From: Pseudomonadota bacterium
GTDB taxonomy: Bacteria > Pseudomonadota > Gammaproteobacteria > Steroidobacterales > Steroidobacteraceae
Length of the DNA: 64,000 bases
Assembly: GCA_016703895.1 (NCBI GenBank)
Contig: JADJBE010000004.1
Location: 186,001-250,000, forward strand
Direction of reading: 5' to 3'
Below are positions 17,172 through 27,123 of this stretch, piece after piece (within the stretch, counting starts at the first letter, position 1; each line of letters starts with the position of its first letter). A program made the translations under genes and the position numbers. The notes under the pieces were generated by a model. The model was not told the DNA's origin. It did no database searches and was given only the letters and a program-made list of their open reading frames with translations.

Positions 17172-19263
17172 CAATGGCAGGCGGCTGCACTGCTGCGCGC
17201 GCCCGAGGCACGAGCGCTACCCACCATCGCGGATCTGGCCGCCGAAGTATCGGGCATCGACTGGCCGGCTTTGATCGCGGAGCGCTTCGGCAGTTGGGCT
17301 GCGGGATACTTTGACGCCGGCCAGGCTCTGTGGGCTGCGCCTCGCGGCAAGAACGCATACGGCGCCTGGCGTGCGGTCGCGATTCACGACCTGACGCCGG
17401 AAATCGCGGGCCTCGGAGGCTTTGCCGCCCATGTTGCCGAGGCCCCCGAAAATGGCTGTGACGTGCTCGCTCGCGCTGCGGCTCGGCTCAACCTCGACGA
17501 TGCAGCCATGGACACCTATGTCCATCAACTACTGGTGACCTTGGGGGGGCTGGGCACAATACGCGCGATACCAGCTATGGCAGGCGGAGCTTGCCGATCA
17601 GTCTGACGCTACCACGATCGACTTCCTGGCGATCCGCCTGGTCTGGGAAGAAGCGCTGTTAGGCCGCTATGCCGAGGCTGTCGCGAGCCAGTGGGACGCG
17701 GTGAGGGCCGCGCACGCCATACCGGTCGAGCCGTCCGCAGACCAGGTCATTGACGCCATTTTGCAAGAGGCATCGGAGCGCGCCGCGCAGCGCCAGCTGG
17801 CGACACGCCTCGCGGCACCCGCGCCCGCAGTCGAGCAGACCCGCCCTGCGCTGCAAGCAGTGTTTCGCATCGATGTTCGCTCCGAAGTGTTTCGTCGCGC
17901 GCTCGAATCGATCAGCCCCAACATTCAGACGGTCGGGTTCGCGGGGTTCTTCGGGCTAACCACCTCGCACCGCCGCTTTGCCTCGGACGTGCCAGAGCTT
18001 CGCCTGCCTGTTCTGCTCAACCCCGCACTAACAAGCCGAGCGGGTAGGCCGGAAGACTCGACTACGGACCAGGCGGTGCGCTTCAAGTCGCGGGCCCGGC
18101 GCGCCTGGGGCCGGTTCAAGCTCGCTGCTGTTTCCTCGTTTGCATTTGTCGAGGCCGCCGGGCCGATCTACCTAGCCCAGCTGTTAGGCGACGCGCTCGG
18201 CTTGCGCCGCCCGCCGGGGCCAATCGATCCTGAGCCGAATTTCGATCCGCGCCTCGACCTTGCGACTCGAGCGCGGATGGCCGAGACAGTATTGCGCGCC
18301 ATGTCACTCACTCGCGCCTTCGGCCGTCTAGTATTGCTCGTTGGGCATGGCGCCAATGTGGTCAACAATCCGCAGGCCAGCGGGCTGCACTGCGGCGCCT
18401 GCGGCGGCTACTCAGGTGAGGTCAACGCGAGACTGTTAGCAGCGCTACTGAACAATCCCGAAGTCCGCTCCGAGCTGGCGTCGCAGAACATCCACGTTCC
18501 CGCCGAAACGTTGTTCCTGGGCGCGTTGCACGACACGACAACTGACGCCATCACGCTATACGGTGCTGACCATCCCTCGCCAAGTCATCAGCAAGACATC
18601 GAGCAGGCGACGGTGTGGCTTGCGGCCGCCGGCAAGATCACGCGCAGCGAGCGGGCGCTGCGACTCCCGCGGGCATCCGGGGAGAGAACTATTCCGCAAC
18701 GCAGCCGCGACTGGGCGGAAGTTCGGCCTGAATGGGCGCTGGCCGGATGCCAGGCTTTCATCGCCGCACCTCGGCAGACAACCGTCGGCAAGCGGCTCGA
18801 CGGCCAAGTTTTCCTCCACGACTACACCTGGCAGCAAGACACCGGCTTTGGCGTGCTCGAACTGATCATGACGGCACCGGTCGTGGTAGCGAGCTGGATC
18901 AGCCTGCCGTACTACGGCTCGACCGTCGCGCCACAAATCTTCGGCGCCGGCAATAAACTGCTGCACAACGTCGCCGGCGGCATCGGTGTCGTCGAGGGCA
19001 ATGGCGGACTGCTGCGCGCAGGCTTGCCGTGGCAATCGGTCCACGACGGCGACCGCTACGCACACGAACCGTTGCGCCTGTCGGTGTGCATCGACGCGCC
19101 GCGCGAGGCAATGACGGACATACTCCGCCGCCACGACGGCGTGCGCGCCCTGTTCGACAACCAGTGGCTGCATCTGTTCGCGCTCGATGAGCGCGGCCGC
19201 ATGGCGTGGCGCTATGCGGGTGACCTTCAATGGATCGTCAACGGCGAATCCAGTGCGCGCTAG
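17172..19263 (+). pseudogene. dabA: DabA (UPF0753/YbcC) inorganic-carbon transporter subunit, truncated and frameshifted
   Basis: DabA works with the NuoL-like DabB to take up CO2/bicarbonate, through a carbonic-anhydrase-like zinc site. Coding resembling DabA starts at 17172 (QWQAAALLRAPEARAL), so about the first 190-220 residues are missing. The next part (GSWAAGYFDAGQALWA) runs to a 7-G tract at about 17543, where one extra G shifts the frame. It then continues in frame to 19263 (ESISPNIQTVGFAGFFG, LVGHGANVVNNP, SGLHCGACGGYSGEVNARLL, complete C-terminus). The conserved CIDVRSE motif reads RIDVRSE here (CGC for TGC), so a zinc-ligand Cys is lost. No dabB is adjacent. Confidence 0.8.
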
Positions 19264-19309
19264 CGCTGACTCTGATCGGCTTTCTTCGGTAGCCCTGCTT
19301 GTCTGTACG

Positions 19310-19490
19310 CGATCGGGGTTATGGTATCGCTGGGTTATCGCGTGACGACGTATTCGATCCCCAAGCAGGCGCTAGTCGCGTTCTGCCGCACCCCTTGCAG
19401 CTTCGTCGTGGTCGTAATGGACTTCGACGACCCAACTTCAGCAGCTCGAGCATGCTGCGCGGCAGCATACTGGCCGGAGTCACCAGATCT
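19310..19490 (+). pseudogene. response-regulator receiver-domain remnant
   Basis: The frame from 19321 reads LGYRVTTYSIPKQALVAFCR and then FVVVVMDFDDP. This matches the middle of a receiver domain, where VVMDFDMP would hold the phospho-Asp. The expected C-terminal half is found only as frameshifted fragments, and the duplicated unit starts at 19496. It is likely a leftover of a response regulator or of a hybrid kinase tail cut by the duplication. Confidence 0.4.
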
Positions 19491-19511
19491 ATTTGGCGGT
19501 AGGATATCGGC

Positions 19512-20530
19512 ATGACAAGCAACCAGACCTGGATCCTACGCAAGCGCCCCTCCGGCGCGCTGGCGAGTGGCGATCTGGAACTCGTTACCAGCGAGCTGCC
19601 AGAGCTGGCGGACGGAATGGTGCGCGTGCGCACCGTTTATCTCTCGCTCGACCCTACCAACCGCATCTGGATGAGCGATGCGAAGGGCTACATGCCGCCG
19701 GTCGCCATTGGCGCAGGCATGCGCGGCGGCGGTGTGGGTGTGGTCGAAGAAAGCCGGTTCATTGGCATCGCGCCGGGCGCAGTCGTCAACACCGGCCTGG
19801 CAACTTGGGCGCTGTACAATGATCTGCCAGGCGAAAAGTTAGCTGTGCTGCCCAAGCTGCCCGGCGTCCCGCTAACAGCCTTCATGGGTCCGCTTGGCGT
19901 GACCGGCATGACGGCCTACTTCGGATTGCTGGATATTGGCCAACCGAAGGCAGGTGAGACTGTCGTTGTGTCCCGCCGCCGCCGGCGCTCGTCGGCTCGA
20001 TGGTCGGTCAGATCGCCAAGATCCACGGCTGCCGGGTGGTAGGAATTGCCGGCTCGACGGACAAGTGTCGCTGGTTGACCGACGTCGCCGGTTTCGACGC
20101 CGCGATCGACTATAAGTCGGAGGACGTTGGCGCGGCACTCGATCGTCATTGTCCCGCGGGCATCGACATCAACTTCGAAAACGTCGGCGGGCCCGTTATG
20201 GATTCGGTGATTGCGCGACTGAATGATTTCTCGCGCATGCCACTGTGTGGGCTGATTTCGGTCTACAACGCCACCAAGCCAGTGCCCGGACCGTTCAACT
20301 TCGGCAATCTGTTGATGCGACGGACATTGCTAAAGGGCTTCATCGTCCTCGACTACCTCGACCGCTTCCCTGCGGGCATGCGCGCGATGGCCGACTGGCT
20401 GGCTGCCGGCAAGATCAAGTTCGAGACCGATATCGTGCACGGTCTGGAGATTGCGCCGGCAGCGCTGGATCGATTGTTCAGTGGCAAGAATCTCGGCAAG
20501 CTGTTAGTACAGGTTAGCGATCCTCCCTGA
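19512..20530 (+). pseudogene. NADP-dependent oxidoreductase (CurA/prostaglandin-reductase-like MDR), frameshifted copy
   Basis: This is almost base-for-base the same as the intact gene at 37286-38302. It carries two extra single bases near 19970-19992 (after GTGTCC and inside GGCGCTCG), within the Rossmann glycine motif. The frame therefore breaks at TVVVS and resumes at 20000 (MVGQIAKIHG). Both insertions fall in a GC-rich run, so they may be real inactivation of a redundant copy or assembly errors. See the intact copy for function. Confidence 0.85.
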
Positions 20531-20534
20531 GACG

Positions 20535-20575
20535 CCTCCCGCTGGCGACCCGGCGCACGGATCGCCAGCGGGAGG
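20535..20575. terminator. hairpin between convergent genes (copy 1)
   Basis: CCTCCCGCTGGCGA at 20535-20548 is perfectly complementary to TCGCCAGCGGGAGG at 20562-20575, with a 13-base loop. It lies just after the stop of the oxidoreductase and 7 bases from the stop of the convergent Hcp-like gene, so it could serve both strands. No long T-tract follows. Confidence 0.6.
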
Positions 20576-20582
20576 CATAGAC

Positions 20583-20939
20583 TCAGACTACGCGGGCCAG
20601 CACGTTGCCGCTTGCGTCTTGCTGACTCAGTGTCAGCGTGCGGAAGCGAAGACCCGTCGAAACCGCTCGAAACAACGCCGGGCTACAAGCGTCGAGCGCT
20701 TTGGTCACCGAAAGGTCAGTAAACACGACCCTGCCGCCACCACCTGCACCGCTGCCGCTCGCAGCGGTATTGTTGGCGCCCCAAGACCAGGCGTTAGCAT
20801 TGAAACTGCTGGCACCCGCTGCCGTGGTGCAGGTCAGCGCATCGATCGTGACAGTGATGGAAGCACACGCGCCGCGCCAGGCTAGAGATTTCTGCGCCGC
20901 TGCTGCAATTGGCGACGGTGGTGGAGTAGACCATGCCAA
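20583..20939 (-). pseudogene. Hcp-like protein, copy 1, signal peptide lost
   Basis: From ASITVTIDALTC to the C-terminus this is a diverged copy of the gene at 38355-38741. It has the Hcp-type features NAWSWGANNT, VVFTDLSVTKALDACSPALF and a final FRTLTLSQQDASG. The first 27 codons (MAWSTPPPSPIAAAAQK and on) are unrelated to the signal peptide of copy 2. They overlap the divergent histidine-kinase start, so this copy probably lost its 5' end when the duplication was made. It is unlikely to be exported. See copy 2 for the family discussion. Confidence 0.55.
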
Positions 20940-23359
20940 CCGACAACACCCACTCGTTACGCCTCCGCTTGCGTCGCATCGTGCTGCTGGTACTGACCGG
21001 CACGCTCTTGTGCGTCGCTGCGGTGGTGATCGCTTTCCGGGTGAAGTCCAACCTCGATGCCAACGTCAATCGTGTGGCGGTGGTGGCACAGATGGTGGCA
21101 CGCAATGCCACGGCATCTATCGAATTCCAGGACTCCAACCAGGCGACGCTGCTGCTGGAGGCGTTAGGCGTCGAAGAATCCATACTGTCGGGAGCCATCA
21201 TTGTTGCTGACGGCAGTAGCCTTGCGGTAGTGGGCCAAGCTGATGCCGGCGCACTGATTTCAGAGGCGCTTGCGCGCGGCGGCGACTTTGCAGCAGGCAG
21301 ACAACTGCACTTGAACTCGATCGAAGTGCTCTACCCGGTGACGCTGCGCGAGGAGACTATCGGCTACGTCTAGGTCCGTGCCGGCCTGCTGCAGCTCTAT
21401 CTGAACCTCTTGTTCACCAGCCTGATAATCCTGGCGGTCATCGCGCTGGGCGGCATGGCGGCCGTGCGACTGTCCGATCGGTTGCAGCGGCGACTGGTGG
21501 CACCCCTACTTGATCTTGCCGTGTCGATGCGACACGTCACTCAATCGCAGGACTTTACGCAACGTGTACACAATCGGGAGCAAGGCGAGATCGGCCAGCT
21601 CATCGCCGGCTTCAACGACATGCTCGAACAACTGCAGTTGCGCGATACGCGACTCGCCGAGCGCGGTATCGAGCTGACTCAGATCAACGCAGAACTCGGC
21701 AGTGCCGCCGCCGCTGAAGCGGCGCGCAGCCAGGCTGAGGATGCGAATCGAGCCAAGTCGATGTTCGTTGCCAACATGAGCCACGAGATACGCACGCCCA
21801 TGAACGGCGTGCTCGGCATGACGGAATTACTGCTAGCAACCGAGCTGTCGGATGAACAGCGCGGTTATGCCGCGACGGTTCTGCGCTCCGGTCGATCGCT
21901 GCTCGGAATCATCGACGACGTGCTCGACTTCTCCAAGATCGAGGCGAACCGTCTCACGCTGGAGAACGAAGACTTCCATCTTCATGATGTGGTCGACGAC
22001 GTGATCGGCCTGTTTGCCGAACGTGCGCAGGGCAAGGGATTGGAAATTGCCGCGCAGATTCAGACCTCCGTGCCCCTGTGGGTTCGCGGCGATGCGGGGC
22101 GACTGCGGCAGATCCTGTCCAACCTGCTGAGCAACGCCATCAAATTTACCGAGCATGGTCATGTCGGCATCCGGGTGGACAGGCACGCTGACGAATCCGG
22201 TCCGCTGATTCTGTTCGAAGTACACGACACAGGCGCAGGCATCGCCAACGACAGAGTCGAGAACATCTTCGAGGAGTTCACGCAGGAGGACGTCAGCACG
22301 GCACGTCGCTATGGTGGCACGGGTCTTGGCCTTGCCATCGTGCGCAGACTCGCGCAACTGATGGGTGGTTCGACGGCTGTTCGCAGCGTTCCCGGCGTGG
22401 GCAGCACATTCTGGGTCACGCTGCACCTGACTGAAGCCGCCGCGCATGAACTGCGCCCCTGGGAGCGGCATGACGAGGGTCTGCTCGGCAAGCGCCTGCT
22501 GATCATTGACGACAACCCGATCAACCGCGCCGTACTGCCAGAATACGCTCGTAGCTGGGGACTGCAGGCAACGGCGATCGCCGACAGCATGGATGCCCTG
22601 CAGGTGCTGCGATCCGCCGCTGAAACCAGCCGACCCTATGACGTCGCATTGGTCGAGATGCAGATGCCGACGCTGGATGGCATCGACCTGGCCGAACGTA
22701 TTCACCAGACGCCATCACTGAACGGCCTAAGGATCGTGCTACTCACTTCAATGGTTCGCTCCTCCATTGCGCGCGCAACAGGCGCCGCTGGGGTCAACCA
22801 CTACCTGACTAAGCCGGTACGCCGAGCGCAGCTCTATTCCGTTCTGCGTCACGCGCTGGGCCTGGCGACCGCCGCGCCCCGCGACCTGTTCCCGCAGGAT
22901 ACCATCGGCAAAAACACGCTTAGTAGCGGCTACAAGGTACTGCTGGTCGAGGATAACCCGGTCAACCAGGACGTTGCGCGCGCCATGCTGATCAGACTGG
23001 GCTACCAGGTGCAGATCGCGCCGGGCGGTCGAGAGGGCTTGCAGGCCGCGCAGACCGGCGACTTCGATGTGATCCTGATGGACTGCCAGATGCCCGAAAT
23101 GGACGGCTATGAAACCACCGCCCACATCAGAAAGTGGGAGGCCGAACAACAGCCGGGTCTGCAGGAAGTCAGGCGCGTGCCGATCGTTGCGCTTACCGCA
23201 AACGCCATGCAGGGCGATCGTGAACGGTGCCTGGCTTCTGGCATGGATGACTACCTTGCCAAGCCCTTCAGCACGGCCGCGCTCGGTAACTTACTGGAAA
23301 ACATCTGTCCGCCGGAGCGCGTCAAACCGGTGGAAGGCACAGTCAACAGCGCAGCTTGA
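20933..23359 (+). pseudogene. hybrid sensor histidine kinase with two receiver domains, interrupted by TAG
   Basis: The order is: N-terminal membrane helix (IVLLVLTGTLLCVAAVVIAF), CHASE8-like periplasmic sensor to about residue 150, second helix (FTSLIILAVIALGGMAA), HAMP, HisKA (MSHEIRTPMNG with the phospho-His), HATPase (LSNLLSNAIKF, DTGAGI, GGTGLGLAI), then two receiver domains. A TAG at 21371-21373 lies in the same frame just before the second helix (GYV-stop-VRAGLL), so the upstream 146 codons and the downstream 649-codon frame are one gene. Receiver 1 has Glu where the phospho-Asp should be (ALVEMQMP); receiver 2 is canonical (ILMDCQMPEMDG). A restart after the TAG would give a kinase without a sensor domain. 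Confidence 0.82.
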
Positions 23360-23360
23360 A

Positions 23361-23738
23361 TCAGGCCCGCGGATAAATCGAATCAGCACTGAGAGGCGCA
23401 GCAATCTTCGATGCGCCGGGGTCAACCGGCAATGGATAGGCGTCAGCCACGTACGCCGGCCCCTTCATCGCCTTGACGATGAAGCATGCCAGCGCCACGG
23501 TCAGCGTCAGCGACCAGTGCAACGTAACGACACCGAACATCATGAAGTCCCACAACAGCAATGCGCCATCATCGGCACCAGACTCGGACACAGCCGGCGC
23601 CAGCGCGTGATTCACGCCCGCCAACGCCAGCGGCACTAGCGTGCCCCACAGCAGGATGGCCGGCAGGCGCCGCCAGATGCGTTGTTCCCAACCCGGTGCC
23701 GATCGGACAAAGCCGGGAAGCTTGTTGAACAGGTTCAT
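23361..23738 (-). CDS. small membrane protein, unknown
   Basis: A 125-residue protein with two clear membrane helices (AILLWGTLVPLALAGVNHAL and FGVVTLHWSLTLTVALACFI). The rest is short and polar. I do not recognise the family. It is 30 bases downstream of the DCC-family gene on the same strand and converges on the hybrid kinase with a one-base gap. It is probably the last gene of the DUF2256-photolyase-DCC operon. Confidence 0.65.
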   Translation of the reverse strand: MNLFNKLPGFVRSAPGWEQRIWRRLPAILLWGTLVPLALAGVNHALAPAVSESGADDGALLLWDFMMFGVVTLHWSLTLTVALACFIVKAMKGPAYVADAYPLPVDPGASKIAAPLSADSIYPRA

Positions 23739-23768
23739 GATTTATGTTCCCAAGTTGAAGTGGTGAGC

Positions 23769-24161
23769 TCAATCGGATTCATTGTTGTGACGGTCAGCCC
23801 GGTGTGCGGCGGACTGGTCAAGACGAGTGGCCCAGCGCTGCAGCTCCGGCCGGAAGTGCAGGAATAATCTGTAGCCGCGCTCCATCGCCCAGGCCGCGCC
23901 CGGCACGCTTCCGGCCCGTGCCAGCCAGCGCCAGCCAGGCAACGCAGCCCACAGCGCGAGGAATGCCTGGGCGCCACTGCGCAGATGGCCGTTTTGGTCG
24001 CGGACGTGAAAGCGCGCCAGCAGTTGCTCGCGTGTGGTGCCGGGCGGCAGCGGGCACGCGGGTCGTTGAGATCTGGCAAAACACACTGGCTTGTTAGGCT
24101 GAAGGCCGCGGTAGATGCCGATCTCGCGTCGGCACAATGGGTAAGCGCCGTCGTACAGCAC
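23769..24161 (-). CDS. DCC-family (DUF393) thiol-disulfide oxidoreductase-like protein, first Cys replaced
   Basis: The N-terminus VLYDGAYPLCRREIGIYRGL matches the DCC/DUF393 signature, normally DGxCxxC near the N-terminus in a thioredoxin-like fold. Here the first Cys of the CxxC pair is Tyr (TAC for TGC), so redox activity is doubtful. The HFRP-like C-terminal part is present. The start is a GTG at 24161; the frame is closed upstream by a TGA. The gene follows the photolyase by 27 bases and is probably in its operon, a neighbourhood seen for DCC proteins elsewhere. Confidence 0.7.
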   Translation of the reverse strand: MLYDGAYPLCRREIGIYRGLQPNKPVCFARSQRPACPLPPGTTREQLLARFHVRDQNGHLRSGAQAFLALWAALPGWRWLARAGSVPGAAWAMERGYRLFLHFRPELQRWATRLDQSAAHRADRHNNESD

Positions 24162-24188
24162 GGTCAGCGGCTGAGATTCATGACCGGC

Positions 24189-25799
24189 TCAGTCACTGGT
24201 TCGATCTCCAGGTGGGTACCTCGACGACCGTAGCAGCAAAAGCTCACGCATACGTGACCCCCCCACCTTGTGTTGGCGAACCGCCGCTGCCCGCTCACGC
24301 ACAGCCCGCTTTTGCGAATCGGTGAGACGTGCCAAGTTCTTCACCTGCAGCGCCATGCGTGGGTTCTGGGCCAGCAGCGCTTCATGGCGCATCAAGAAGT
24401 CCCAGTACAAGGTGGTGAAAGGACAAGCGTTGTCGCCGCTGCGCTGCGCCGGATCATAGCGGCAGTCCTCGCAATGCGGGCTCATGCGCTGGATGTATTT
24501 ACCGGTGGCGATGTAGGGCTTACTACCCATCACGCCGCCGTCCGCGTACTGGCTCATGCCCAGGGTGTTAGGCAGCTCGACCCACTCCACCGCGTCGACG
24601 TACACCGCAAGGTACCAGGCATGAACCTTTTTCGGCTGTACGCCCAGCAGCAGCGCATAGAGCCCGGTAACCATCAGACGCTGGATATGGTTAGCGTAGC
24701 CATGCGCGAGTGTCTGTGCCAACGCGTCGCGCAGGCAGGCCATGTCGGTGTCACCGGTCCAGTACCACGCGGGGAGGTCCTCCTGAGCGTCGAGTGCATT
24801 GCGCTCCAGATACTCCGGCATCTGCGTCCAATAGACGCCACGCACATACTCACGCCAGCCCAGGATCTGCCGGATGAAGCCTTCGACGCTGGCTAATGGT
24901 GCGTGCCCGTCGTGGTACGCGCCTTCAGCCGCGGCCACCACCTCACGCGGGTTCAACAGCTTCAGGTTCAGTGCTGCCGACAGGTGTGAGTGGTACAACC
25001 ACGGGTCGTTAGGCCACATCGCATCCTGATAGCGTCCGAACCACGGCAGCCGTTTCTGAATGAACACCTGCAAAGATTGCAGCGCCTGCGTTCGGGTGAC
25101 CGGCCAAGAAAAGCTGTCCAGTCGGCCGGGGTGTTGGGCGAAAAGGGTATTGACCATTGCGATCACATTGCGCGTTGTCGTGTCAGGTTCAAAGTGGATG
25201 CGGGGCGGCAAGGCGCCCGGGCCGGCAGCTTCGAAAGCCTCGCGGTTATCGATGTCGAAATTCCATCGGTCACCAACCGGCATGTCGCCCTGCATCAGCA
25301 CACGGTGACGCTTGCGCTGCTCGCGATAAAAGTACTCCATGCGCAAAGACTTGCGGCCGTTCGCATGCGCAGCGAATTCGCGAACGGTGCTGAAGAAGTG
25401 GCGATCCTCGCGAATATCCAGTGGCAACTGGTTAGCCGCGGCCACCGCCTTGAGCAACTGCAGCACGCGCCAATCGCCCGGCGCGGTCATCACGAGGCGG
25501 GCCGGCTTCAGGCGCGCGATGTCGGCTTGCAACATGGCATCAAGACTGCCGCCGCTGGCGCGCGCAGACAGTTCGGTGTAATGCAGCGGGCGGCCGGCGG
25601 CTCTCAAGGCAAGCGCGAAATGGCGCATTGCGGCCAGGAACATCGCAGTGCGCGGCTTGCTCGACCAAACATGAGTAGACTCGTCGTTAACCTCGGCCAT
25701 CCATACCGCATCCACGGCCACATCGAAACCGTCGAACGCCGCCGCATCGAGATCGAGCTGGTCGCCCAGCACGATGACCAGGGAGCGCAACTCAGTCAC
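24189..25799 (-). CDS. PhrB-type cryptochrome/photolyase (DPRP family, Fe-S)
   Basis: A 536-residue protein of the deoxyribodipyrimidine-photolyase-related family. This group includes the bacterial (6-4) photolyase PhrB, which repairs UV lesions with light, FAD and a 4Fe-4S cluster. The N-terminus (LVIVLGDQLDLDAAAFDGFD) is the antenna-domain start. The catalytic part has GWREYVRGVYW and NTLGMSQYADGG. Cys residues suited to the cluster are seen in DMACLRDAL, PHCEDC and NACPF. The start overlaps the DUF2256 gene by 8 bases, a pairing known for this family. The basic C-terminal tail after HKVGG is slightly longer than usual. Confidence 0.92.
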   Translation of the reverse strand: MTELRSLVIVLGDQLDLDAAAFDGFDVAVDAVWMAEVNDESTHVWSSKPRTAMFLAAMRHFALALRAAGRPLHYTELSARASGGSLDAMLQADIARLKPARLVMTAPGDWRVLQLLKAVAAANQLPLDIREDRHFFSTVREFAAHANGRKSLRMEYFYREQRKRHRVLMQGDMPVGDRWNFDIDNREAFEAAGPGALPPRIHFEPDTTTRNVIAMVNTLFAQHPGRLDSFSWPVTRTQALQSLQVFIQKRLPWFGRYQDAMWPNDPWLYHSHLSAALNLKLLNPREVVAAAEGAYHDGHAPLASVEGFIRQILGWREYVRGVYWTQMPEYLERNALDAQEDLPAWYWTGDTDMACLRDALAQTLAHGYANHIQRLMVTGLYALLLGVQPKKVHAWYLAVYVDAVEWVELPNTLGMSQYADGGVMGSKPYIATGKYIQRMSPHCEDCRYDPAQRSGDNACPFTTLYWDFLMRHEALLAQNPRMALQVKNLARLTDSQKRAVRERAAAVRQHKVGGSRMRELLLLRSSRYPPGDRTSD

Positions 25800-26013
25800 A
25801 CCCCACCCCTTTGCGGCGGCAAGCTTGCGAACAGTACTTCACATCGGCCCAGTTCTTTGCCCAGCGCCGGCGCCAACTCATCGCCAATCCGCAAACCACA
25901 CACGGCTTGCTTGGCAACGCGGTCTTGTTGCCACGAAAGCTCGCGCGCGGCGGTGCCACCGTCACGTCGGGCGGCCGGCAGATGTGATCATGCTGCACGA
26001 GCCAAGTCTGCAT
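25792..26013 (-). CDS. DUF2256 zinc-ribbon-like protein
   Basis: Motif order: KPCVVCG, then MSWRRRWAKNWADVKYCSQA and CRRKG. The four Cys in two pairs and the W-R-R-K/R-W-x-x-x-W pattern are diagnostic of DUF2256, a small putative zinc-binding domain often next to or fused with PhrB-like photolyases. The first 25 residues are not typical, so an internal non-ATG start is possible. It overlaps the photolyase start by 8 bases, which indicates coupled translation. The function is unknown. Confidence 0.8.
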   Translation of the reverse strand: MQTWLVQHDHICRPPDVTVAPPRASFRGNKTALPSKPCVVCGLAMSWRRRWAKNWADVKYCSQACRRKGVGCD

Positions 26014-26381
26014 CGACTGCCGTAGTCTATTGATTGTGAAGTCATAAATGCCCGCACCGTACGTGTTGCTAACAACTTCGTCGTCCTGAATGATCTGCTT
26101 AAGGTTTCTCTCAGACGACTACAACCATAGTCGAGTTCCCTCGACTCTACTTCAATCTTCTCGGGAACACGTCAGGGGACGCTGCGTTTACTGCCAAGCC
26201 TGTATAGGACCGACCGCATACGGCAAACGCAACGCTTCGCGGCTGGGGAATATTGGCCGGCGGCAAAGGCTCCGCGCTGACGGATAGCACCTGAGCGGTT
26301 CGTTTCGACGGCACACCCCACCGGATCAAGCGGCAAGAATCGAGGCGCGGACTCGCGTCACACGATCGACCTGGTGATCGC
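26014..26381. other. intergenic stretch without a recognisable gene
   Basis: No frame here looks coding. A short perfect hairpin (AGTCGA, loop GTTCCC, TCGACT) lies near 26130-26150. The promoter for the DUF2256-photolyase operon should be at the left side of this stretch, but I cannot pick it out with confidence. Confidence 0.5.
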
Positions 26382-27123
26382 TCAGTCGCCGACCAGTCCT
26401 AACGGCGCAGGTGCGTCGTGGGAGTCAACCAACGCGCTTTGTTTTGCCTCGCTGACAGCCTTCAACAAGGTGACATGCAGTGACTGATCCTGCCCATGAG
26501 ACAAGTACCGATCTGCGATTTGCACAACGCGTTCAAGCAGCACAACTCTGTGTTGCAGATAGAGCAGTGCAGTTGCAATGCCATGCTGATCCTCATCAGC
26601 ATCGATGGCGGTCTTTGCGCACGCGATCGCTTGGTCGAATGCGGCTGCGGTGAGCCTGGTGTCGCGCGGTTGGACCGCGACGGCTGTCGTCGCGGCAACG
26701 TCGGATCGCGGGGTCTGGTTCAGCGCGGCATGCATGATGTCGGTGGTAGTAATGATCCCGAGCAGGCGACCGTGCCCATCGACGACCGGCAGCGCATGAA
26801 ACCCATGACTTGCCATCAATTGAGCCGCCTCGATCAGCGACTGGTGCGGCCGAATCGTCGTGACGGACTTCCCCATCAGGGTTCTCACACTCAAGTGCTG
26901 ATCCAGGTATTCGTCTGGCGGCATGCCAGTCTTCGGCAGAAAGGCATTTAGCTTCATCATGTCTGCGGAGCTGAGCATGCCGACTACTTTGCTCGCTCAA
27001 TACCGGAAGATGGTGAATCGGATAGCCCGCGAACAGGCGCAGGACGTTGCCGGCGGGTTCTTCTACGTCGACTGAAAGTACGGCTTCGGTCATCACCCGA
27101 TCGACACGTTCGGTTATGTTCAT
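26382..27123 (-). pseudogene. CBS-domain protein, one frameshift
   Basis: The N-terminal CBS unit starts MNITERVDRVMTEAVLSVDV and runs to GYPIHHLPVL at about 27000. The continuation (SKVVGMLSSADMMKLNAFLP) is in the next frame from about 26995. The second CBS unit has VRTLMGKSVTTIRPHQSL, ASHGFHALPVVDGHGRLLG and IITTTDIMHA. CBS pairs bind adenosyl ligands and act as regulatory modules. A helical C-terminal region of about 90 residues follows. One base missing at the LPVL/SKVVG junction explains the break; it could be a sequencing error. The gene stands alone. Confidence 0.75.

Larger units (their letters stand above)
19496..20875. repeat. segmental duplication, copy 1 (partner 37270-38647)
   Basis: About 1380 bases are repeated in direct orientation 17.8 kb downstream. 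The first 1020 bases, which hold the oxidoreductase, differ from copy 2 at only a handful of bases plus two single-base insertions. The following 340 bases, which hold the convergent Hcp-like gene, differ far more often. Homology starts at GCGGTAGGATATCGGCATGA before the oxidoreductase and stops within the Hcp-like gene, before its signal-peptide region. Confidence 0.9.

Noticed and set aside
20583..20939. T6SS locus inferred from the Hcp-like genes
   Set aside because: No VipA/B, VgrG, ClpV or baseplate genes are in the window, and the proteins are short and carry or carried a Sec signal.
16972..21373. Two in-frame TAG codons (16972 and 21371) as a sign of amber recoding
   Set aside because: TAG is used as the ordinary stop of several intact genes here (for example at 11579, 12067 and 19263), and both interrupted genes sit in a visibly decayed region.
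24270..26033. Plus-strand frames opposite the photolyase
   Set aside because: Shadows of a well-recognised minus-strand gene; no motifs.
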